Below are positions 56,401-64,000 of a stretch of 64,000 bases of DNA, in pieces. A program made the position numbers and the translations under genes. Positions within the stretch are counted from its first letter, which is position 1; every line of letters starts with the position of its first letter. Source of the DNA: Capsicum annuum (Eukaryota; Streptophyta; Magnoliopsida; Solanales; Solanaceae); contig NC_061115.1 in assembly GCF_002878395.1 (NCBI RefSeq), positions 218,459,374 through 218,523,373 of the forward strand, written 5' to 3'. The notes beneath the pieces are model-generated. The model made no database searches and was not told where the DNA came from. It worked only from the letters and a program-made list of their open reading frames with translations.

Positions 56401-58841
56401 GTTTCATACAAATACATAAAGATTCTATTTTGGCATCATTCAACACATAAACATGGTCAACAATAAAATCAAGATATAAAAATCATGGCATATAGTTTAA
56501 AATAGGGTTCTTGGACTTCATGGATGAAAGGAGTCCATGAATGAACACACACATACCTTAGTTTTTGATTTTTAGGAAGATTGACGAAAAGATTCTTGAA
56601 TTTGAGTCTTGAATTTGGATCCCATATTGAAACCCTAGCATTTTTCTTGAGAGTATTTGAGAAAAGAGGCTATAATTTGGCATAAATGAAGCAAAATTCT
56701 GTGTTTGTGACTTATATAGGGGTGAGGAATTGACCAAAATATCCCTCAAAGCACGGAGGTGGAATCCAAAAAATTGGGCACCTACCAAACTTCCAAGGCA
56801 TCGCCTTCCTAGAGCACCGAGGTACCCCAGGCGACGCCTGGCAATAGCGGTGCTTTACCCCAGGTGGCGCCCTATTAAGAGCAGTGCTCTAGGCTAGGCG
56901 GAATAGGTTTATCACCTCGAGCCACTGGTTTGGAAATCCAAACATGCCCTTCGCTGTCCAAAAAATTCTAAAACTTACCTGGGATGTACTACGACCTTGC
57001 CCCATTGTAACGTAACTTGAAAATCGAAAAACGGATGTTGGAAAGGTTGTTAAATAAATCTCCGAAGTTCAGAGGCTTAAAATAAGGCTAAGTGTTGAAC
57101 ACTTATCAAAATTTTCTAAGTGTTGGATCATTTTAGAGCCTTAAGGAGCTGAATTAGACGCAAGATTTTTGCGGGGTCTTACAAAAATTAAATGGCAAGA
57201 GGTAGTATTTAGGAGTTGGGAAAGAGTAGTGTAAGTGTACATTTATATCCATGACTTATGTCAGCCCCCGCCACATAACTATCTTAACTCAGTTGCCATC
57301 TCAGTTATAGTTTCAGTGTTCAGTGCTCACTAACCATTATTTAGTCTCAGAATTGAGTACTTCAGTATCAGTCTAAACCATATTTGTCAATGTTCAGTAA
57401 CAAAAAACTGACATTTAGTTCCTATATAAGTCCTAGTTACAGTATTAGTTATAGTCTCAATCTGGTAATCAGATCAGTAACTCAGTTTAGTTTTAGGTTT
57501 GCTTGGCCATAGCGTACAGTTATCAGTTACTCAGTCATTTGTGTTTTAGCACCTCAATTCACAAAATACTTCAGAACCATATCATACGCTCGGTATTGCA
57601 TTCACAAATAATACAAACTTCATGAATCCATGCTCAGTCACCTCATGTTACTCGATTAGTCCTTACCTTCTATACATGATACTCTACAGTTTCAGTTCAG
57701 CTATTCAGGCTAAGCATAGTTCAACTTGGCAGACCCAACACTCAGCTATCAGTTATTTAGTTAATCAAATAAGTTAGTGTATTTATGCCCTTGTGCTCAG
57801 CACCCACATGAATCTTTTCAGTAGTCCTAGATAAAGTGCATGAGGCTTAGTCACTTCATCTTAGAAGATATTCGTAGGAATCAACTTATCTTACCAAATC
57901 CTAATCAGGATATGATTTTCGTACTTAACAGTCAGACGAATAAGTTTATATGGTGTGTCTTCCAATCTTCCCATCTATTCTCACTAGCCAAAACCTCATG
58001 AATAAACGTAACCATTCTAAAATGGACAAACCAGGCAGTTGTGTGTTCAATTTAGTTCATGTATCATGTTTTTGTTTCAGATCCCAGATATTTAGTCATG
58101 ATCCAGTTCGTAGGTGCCTTGTGCATCGCCTCAATTTTCCTCAATATCTTAGAAAAGTCAGCTCAGCATTCTTAAAGGGACATAGTGTCCTAAGGGGGAT
58201 ATATACTATAATCCCCAAACTATCATGACATAAACATGCCGCTCTCTTTGCTCGTAACGAATCTAGTTTGGAGGAAGGGGTACTCATAAGTTGACCCTCA
58301 AGCTCCAACCTCAGTCATACGTCCTGTATTCAAGCCTCAGTTCAGTTCATGAAATTCAGTTTATGTATCACGTTCTAGACTCATTTACTTCCTCATGTTT
58401 CCACTCATGCGTAATTAGTAATTAATCTCAGACTCATCAATATTTTTAGTTTAAGGTAATAGTCTTCCTTAACCTTATTCAGTTTCATATTTCCATTACA
58501 AACTTGGTATCAAATACCATTGTATACTCAGTAATGCATTCACACATCAGTCCAGTCATGTATTTATGCATTAGATATGCATTCTCATTGTGAGAAACTC
58601 AGTTCATTCGAACATTCAATCATGCACTCATGAATCAGTTATACATGCATCAGATATGCATGAATTTAGCTTATTAGTCATGCGTCAGATATGCATATTC
58701 AGTATGATGTATTTAGCTTATTAGTTATGCCAGTCACAAAATCATGTTTCAGTAGTATATGTCTTGTACGTACTTCATTTGATCTTTTCTTCCATCTCAG
58801 TCAGTCTCATTCGAGGACGAATGTTTCCCAAGGGTGAGATA
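53419..58841 (+). other. LARD 2 interior, non-coding
   Basis: Excluding the inverted solo LTR this is about 3.1 kb without gag or pol motifs. 54140-54880 aligns with the LARD 1 interior: AGAGTTTAGTAA, TGGATTAAAG, TAAGGGGGAGATGATAGA and AGTAAATGTTTC occur in the same order. 57184-58841 is rich in TCAGTT-type words and holds another purine tract (CCTAAGGGGGATA, 58190-58202). Confidence 0.7.
54893..57183 (-). mobile_element. Inverted solo LTR inside LARD 2
   Basis: In minus orientation it begins TGTAAGACCCCGCAAAAATC and ends AGCATTTCGATTCAGAAAATC...GCGTTACA. The reverse complement of its left part matches the end of the LARD 2 LTR: GGTTAGCTTGTGGTCC and TCATGAGCATCGTGTAGCAT. No second LTR or interior is present. 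A clean target duplication was not found; GCAAG at 54888-54892 recurs at 57195-57199, 11 bases beyond the apparent end. Confidence 0.75.
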
Positions 58842-61800
58842 TTGTAATACCCCAAAAAATCCAAACCACTATTAGATCCATGTTTCAAGATCATTCATAG
58901 TATATCATAGTTATTTTATAGTTTTATGAGTAAGTTAGATGTATATTAAGGCTTCAAATAATACCTAGCTATCAGACGAATCAAAACATTCCTTACCTAT
59001 TGAATTCTTGGGAAAGATATTGCTATAGTCAACTCCAAATGATCATATCTATAGATATACTATGAATTTTTGATCTCATGACCCACCAACAGATAAATAA
59101 TTGAATTAGCTTTCCAGCTATACCAATTTTACCAAAATCCGATACCCGAGCAAGAAGTTATGGCTTTGCAAAGAGAAGTGTGTCGCCTAACTAATCGCAG
59201 AAGGCTTCTGGATTGGGTTTGATATAAGGTTTAGGACGCACACCCTAAACTATGCCATAAGTTATGCAACGTACACCCTAATGTATGCGATAAAGTGTGC
59301 ACCACACAACCTAGATTATGCGATAAGGTGTGCGTAGCATACATTATGGTCCAAGTGACTTAAACACTCCATTTTTTTGGGGGAAAAATGGTCTTTTTCC
59401 CACCCCTATATAATGCCTAAACATGGGATTAACCCCATTTGGAAGCAAAACATGCTCTCTTTTATCAATTTATCTCAATAACAAGAAGAGGGTTTTAAAT
59501 TGGGGGATTCAAATTCAAGAAGTTTTTCTGTCAATCTTCGTAGAATCACGAACTAAGGTATGCATAGTGTCCATCCATGGATTTTTTTCATCCATAGAGC
59601 TCAAGAATCAAGTTTTAAATTATTTTTTGTGAATATTTTGTTGTGTATGATCATGTTCACGTTGATTATTGTTGTATGGTTTCAAGTTAGGATCTTTATG
59701 TATTTTCATGAAACTATGTTAGCCTATAAGTTGAAGTCTATGAAATGTGTTGTTCATGTTGTAGGTTGTTGATAATCATGTTATGGTGTTGAATGATTCC
59801 CAAGTTGGAATCTTTATGTGATGTTATGAAGTTCTGGTGACACATGAGTTGAGATCCATGAATTTTGTTGATTATGATGTATGAATTGGTGAATATCTAA
59901 ATGACAAGTCCATGCTCTATTCTTATGATCCAACATGATTTTCATGCTATTGTTGTGCATTGTAGTTGTGTTATGGAATGCTCATGATATTGGAGTTATG
60001 AAAGTAGTTACATGTTATATGCATTCCCTTCTATGTATAAGATTATGAGAATCATGTGTAGTATGAAATCCCCAATTTATGATATTATGAATTGTGGACT
60101 TTAGTCCTATGATCAAGAAAGCCATATTGTATCAGTTTCCTTCTATCGAGTCCTGGGGGTACTTGTACCCGAAAAATATAGCTATGTGCCTAGAGCCATG
60201 TTATGTTTTCATGATACTCTCAGTCAATCCATGATCAGTAGAATTCAGTTAGTCTTATGACTCAGGAAAACTCAGTAACTTCAGTATCAGCTTAGTAATC
60301 TCAAAAATCTCATAAACTCAGTCAGTTAACAGATTCAGTAATATTCTGTCAGTCTACGGAATTCAGTAAATCTTAGTATCAATACAATTTAGTTCAGTAT
60401 TTAGTTTAGAGCTCCGTAGTATTCAGTATTCAGTTTTAGACATCAGTAATTTATTCAGCTAATAGAATCTCAGTATTTCTCACTCAGTTACAACAATTCA
60501 GCAGTGTTCCATCAGTCATCGAAACTCAGTAAACTCAGTAACGCAGTATAGTTTGATAAATAGAAAAATCAGTAATAGTTTAGTTAATCCTAGTTTTAAC
60601 TAGGAAATTAGTTCAGTGTCATTTAGTTAGGAGTAGGATTCAGCACCGAGTGAGCCTAGGGATAGGGTCTCACCCGTTAGTCAGGGCTGGGTCCCTATAA
60701 GCAATCCCTAAGATCCAATACTATGTAGCCAGCGTAGGATGAGATATCTTCCTGCCAGACTAGAGGGCTCATACCTAGCGTAAGAGTTTTTCCTGCCAGT
60801 CAGGATTGCCGAAAGAGCATCCTATCAGAGAGGGTTAACTCACAACAGTTGTCTTTACCCATGGCATGGTACTAACACCCTTCTAGCTAGGGTTATAGGT
60901 TGGACCCCATTAGTTTAGATTCGGGGCATGTCGGTTAGATAATTACCTCCCACAATTTCAGTTATTGAATCAGGACTGTCAGATACAGTCATTCAGTCTC
61001 AATAATAGAACTTAGATAGTTCTTTAGATATCAGGACTATCAGATACTGTCAACTCAGATACAGTACGGAACTCTGCTAGTTCCATTAGATTCAGGACTG
61101 TCAAATACAGTCACTCATGTTATTAGTTATATCAATTATCAAAACTCATGTTATCAGTTACATCAGTTATCAAAACTCATTTTATCAGTATTTAGATTTA
61201 GGACTGTCAGACATAGTTAATCAAATCAGTTTTTCATAATCAGAACTATCAGAAACAATCATTCAGATATCCATATCAGTAAAATCAGTTGTCAGCTTAT
61301 TAGTAATACAGTTGATCTGTATTCTGATATTAGTAAACTCAAATATCAGTAGATCCATGTTACCAGTAGACTCAGTAGCCAGAACTCAGTATTCATTCCT
61401 ATCGCGATGTCAGTTATAATTACGTGTGCATGTGTGCATTCTCACATTCATGTTAGTCACTTAGTTAGCATTGTTCATGCATATGAACCCATGCATTTAG
61501 CCTACGTCACATGCATAATTAGTACATTCCATCGTACTGACGTATTCGCGCTATGGTGTTTTACTTTACGCCATAGGTTCAGAAGGACGAGATCTAGAGC
61601 GTCAATAGCTTCCCAGTCAGCAGCAGTAGATTTACAGCGAGTCCTCTTCATTCGAGGACGATATTATTTCATTATTATTTACTATTTCATTTCAGTATCA
61701 GTAGATGGAGTTAGGTGGAGACATGTTCCTACAACTCCTTATTCAGTTCAGTTTAGAGGATTTCAGACTATAGCATGTCAGACAATTATTTCAGATTTAT

Positions 61801-62009
61801 TTTAGTATTGTTATATCATTTTCAGACATTATCTTTATTAGATATTTATTCAAATTTGAGCCTTATGGCCTTATAGTATTATGTTTCCACATATTTTACA
61901 GTATGGTTATTCAGTGCTCAGGTACAGATATCAGTCATGGGTTAGCTTATGGTCCTTCAGGGTCATGGGCACCGTGTAGCATTCTGGGTACCGGATTCGG
62001 CGAGTTACA
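58842..62009 (+). repeat. LARD 2 3' LTR (3168 bp)
   Basis: Begins TGTAATACCCC and ends GGCGAGTTACA. It contains about 30-bp units at 59215-59342, a TATATAA box at 59405-59411, and a long region of repeated CAGTTA/CTCAGTA words (60220-61400). Confidence 0.9.
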
Positions 62010-62014
62010 ATAAT

Positions 62015-62432
62015 ACAAGCTCACGAGTTCACTCCCACTTTCAATTACATGACTTCTATGAGTAGAACTAACAATAAGGCGTTCATCATATAACATGCTC
62101 AAAGAATCATGCTTTTCTATACTAGGGAAAATCGTAACTACATCCATTTGGCTACTCCTAGCCACATCACAACATTCTAAGTTTATTGGAGTATGGAGGT
62201 TAGCATTTTTAACTTGTAGCTCACATGAGCTATGATCATCACCTTGGTTTGGGTCTTGGCAGCCCACTTCTTCCTTCGGGAAGATCTCATCACAAGGTGT
62301 TTGGACCTCAGGTTTTGGATTTTGTAGGATAAGTTTAGGTAGCAATTGTCATAGCCTTTCTACGTGCCATTTCATTTCTCTAATATCATCGTTGATGTGA
62401 TCAAACCTGGCATCGAGATTAGTGGCAGCCAT
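62015..62432 (-). pseudogene. Unidentified retroelement ORF, N-terminal part
   Basis: The minus-strand ATG at 62430-62432 opens MAATNLDARFDHINDDIREMKWHVERL, which looks like a short coiled coil. A TGA at 62349-62351 follows. The same frame continues QLLPKLILQNPKPEVQTPCDE through SHVIESGSELVSLYY to the LARD 2 insertion and resumes at 51730. I do not recognise the family. The position, first ORF after the leader, fits a gag-like or accessory protein. Confidence 0.55.
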
Positions 62433-62533
62433 GGTACCTAAACCAAAGGACAACAACAAACAATAAAATAAACTTGTTATCTCAAAATGCCTTACCACAC
62501 TCTTACTCTCGTTTTTAACTCACACTTGGTTTC

Positions 62534-62590
62534 ATAAGTGTTGAAAGCCGGCTTGTATTCACAAGTGTTGAAAGCCGGCTTGTACTTCGT
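62534..62590. repeat. Short tandem repeat (about 28 bp x2)
   Basis: AAGTGTTGAAAGCCGGCTTGTA occurs twice in close succession within the leader of the unidentified element. The core GCCGGC is palindromic. Confidence 0.8.
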
Positions 62591-63028
62591 GAGTGATTGA
62601 GGGTCGGGCCCACTCTTGTTCGGAATGGATTTTTGTTTGAAACTCAAATTAAATCCTGTAGGACTTGAGTCAAGACTAACAATGAATTCAAAATGACAAA
62701 ATCACACAACAAACGTAAACACGAACAAACGGATACAAAACTAACTTACAAGCTAGTAGGAGATTACTAAGATGTCAATTAGTGTTCGAACCAGCAAACG
62801 AAACTAAGACAATAAAATGAAACTATGAAATCTGAAATTTGAGCAAAAATTTTGATGCATGAACAGTAAAAATGATGATGTGGCAGTCAAGTATTGGTTG
62901 TGGTTTCTCAATTTTATATTTCAATTTCAAGTCATGGTCCCATTGTAATTTGGAATTGGTTAAGGGGGGAAAACATAAGCCTTGAATCTCTTCAAGTCCA
63001 CTCTCAAAAAGGATGACTTTTGTCTTGT

Positions 63029-63190
63029 ACTAGTCCCACAAAACAAAGTCCTTGAAACAAGAAAAAGTAGCTTGTCCACAAAACACAAGGTTCTTGAAAT
63101 AAGAAAAGGAAATTTGTCCCACAACACAAGGTTCTTGAAATAAGAAAAGCAACTTGTCCCACAACACAAGGTTCTTGAAATAAGGAAAAG
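63029..63190. repeat. 40-bp tandem repeat x4
   Basis: Four units of ACTTGTCCCACAACACAAGG plus TTCTTGAAATAAGAAAAGCA type. The first is the most diverged and the last two are almost the same. It lies in the leader of the minus-strand element. Confidence 0.9.
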
Positions 63191-63786
63191 CTGAAAAGTA
63201 GAAGTCTATTTTAGGAAGTGATGGTTTCAAGGCTTCTAACAACAAGCTTTATAACTTTCATCTTCACTTTTTGAATCTATATTGCACTTTTTGATTGTCT
63301 TACGTTTTACGAAAAGATGAAGGACTAGATGAACACAACAATAACCTTCAAGAACACAACAAAAACTTCTTCAAGAACACCAACAATTCCACCAACACAT
63401 GGTTCAAACCTTTAGTGTTTTATTTTCGGTCTTAACAAGCAATGAAGGTTGTGATGAACTTCAAGAACAAAAACAACAATCACCACAAGAACAACAACTA
63501 ATTCCACACGTCCAAGAAGAACCAAAAACAACCAACGGCCAAAACAGTCACCACAACAACAATGTTCAACAATGGACAGCCAAGTTCAAGTTCCCAATAA
63601 CAACATCAATTTTTAGAGCTCAAAGCTAGATCGACTCAAGTGTTAGCGAACAAGAGAACTAACACTAGAAACAACACTCAAGACAAGTAAAAATCTTTGC
63701 AAAGACACAACAAGAATAGAATTTTTGGCCAAGAACACAACAACGGACAGATTACTCCTTTTTCTGGAATTTTTCAGTTTACAACC

Positions 63787-63811
63787 CTTTTTTTTTTTTT
63801 TTTTTTTTTTT
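63787..63811. repeat. Poly(T) tract (poly(A) on the element strand)
   Basis: About 24 consecutive T, 40 bases from the primer site of the minus-strand element. Confidence 0.9.
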
Positions 63812-63872
63812 GACTAATCAAACCCAAGATTGGTTTTGTGGGAACAAAAACCAGCCTTTCTCTAATACCAAA

Positions 63873-64000
63873 TGATAAGGGAAAAATAAGAGAAACACGA
63901 AACAACTCCAAAACAGTCCACTAATCTTAAGGATTCGAGGACCAAGATGGAAACCACTCTCGGATTCGCTACAACCACACAATAACAAGATAAAGAGGTG
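63873..64000 (-). repeat. Right (5') LTR of the unidentified element, cut by window end
   Basis: From TGATAAGGGAAAAAT onward it matches 49939-50070 almost base for base: GAGAAACACGAAACAACTCC, TCTTAAGGATTCGAGGACC. Confidence 0.85.

Larger units (their letters stand above)
51731..62009 (+). mobile_element. LARD-type LTR element 2, nested, ATAAT target duplication
   Basis: 5' LTR 51731-53418 (TGTAATACCCC...GTATTACA), with a primer-site-like TAGTATCAGAGCC (53423-53435). The interior lacks gag and pol. The 3' LTR is 58842-62009 after a purine tract (CCCAAGGGTGAGATAT). ATAAT occurs at 51726-51730 and 62010-62014. It is inserted in the ORF of the surrounding minus-strand element and contains an inverted solo LTR at 54893-57183. 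Confidence 0.9.
49939..64000 (-). mobile_element. LTR element with one unidentified ORF and no pol; runs past window end
   Basis: Left LTR 49939-50686; right LTR starts at 63873. The primer site (minus strand TTGGTATTAGAGAAAGGCTGG, 63852-63872) lies next to the right LTR. The purine tract (minus strand AAGAAAGGGAGGA, 50687-50699) lies next to the left LTR. LTR ends are TGATA...TATCA. Without the nested LARD 2, the interior is about 2.9 kb, with a single broken ORF and no RT or integrase motif. It is likely a non-autonomous family. Confidence 0.75.

Noticed and set aside
54888..57199. GCAAG target duplication of the inverted solo LTR
   Set aside because: The right copy lies 11 bases beyond the TGTAAGACCCC boundary, so it is probably a chance match.
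61407..61805. 132-codon open frame, with a shorter version at 52829
   Set aside because: Both lie at the same place in the two LARD 2 LTRs. They are open by chance in repeat DNA, and the shorter copy breaks off.
63399..63629. 76-codon plus-strand frame rich in Gln and Asn
   Set aside because: It is antisense to the leader of the minus-strand LTR element and reflects CAA-rich low-complexity sequence.

Overview
The window looks like nuclear DNA of a solanaceous plant (Solanum or Capsicum type; the species cannot be fixed from sequence alone). The reasons are an R1-type late-blight-resistance NB-LRR gene, plant U1 snRNA genes with USE/TATA promoters and plant 3' boxes, MKP1-type phosphatase fragments, Au-type SINEs, and many LTR elements beginning TGTAAYRCCCC with initiator-Met tRNA primer sites. 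Most of the window is nested transposable element sequence. Almost all of the open frames that are present are broken.

Layout. 1-342: end of a minus-oriented LTR. 348-603: an apparently complete U1 snRNA gene. 1773-6840: a Copia element with a 5-bp target duplication, itself carrying a 367-bp TRIM in its reverse transcriptase. 7030-7310: a U1 promoter whose RNA 5' half is replaced by a 159-bp near-perfect inverted repeat. 7781-7995: a 5'-truncated U1 copy. 8529-10130: a frameshifted, 3'-truncated MKP1-like gene. 10696-19943: a degenerate chromovirus-type Gypsy element (minus strand) with a 5-bp target duplication, inserted inside an Au-type SINE. 20-23 kb: SINE and LINE remnants and a third U1 copy. 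23028-25608: a solo LTR with target duplication that abuts the U1 fragment. 25614-26055: an R-gene fragment.

26970-30680 holds the only long coding exon, an R1-like CC-NB-LRR. It carries a premature TGA 53 codons before the homologous end and lacks a visible first exon. 30954-38632 is a pol-less LTR element (LARD type). 38.6-47.4 kb is AT-rich, LTR-rich and contains several broken LTRs and a two-part tandem repeat. 47.4-49.1 kb is a minus-strand, internally deleted relative of the first Copia. 49.2-49.8 kb is a second MKP1 fragment. From 49939 past the window end runs a minus-strand LTR element with one unidentified ORF and no recognisable pol. That ORF is split by a second LARD (51731-62009), which in turn contains an inverted solo LTR (54893-57183).

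How it fits together. The host material appears to be a small U1 snRNA/MKP1 duplication cluster beside an R1-like locus, broken up by repeated insertion. Plausibly functional units are U1 copy 1 and, with reservations, the R1-like gene. The most unusual item is the U1-type promoter that now reads directly into a long hairpin at 7098-7256.
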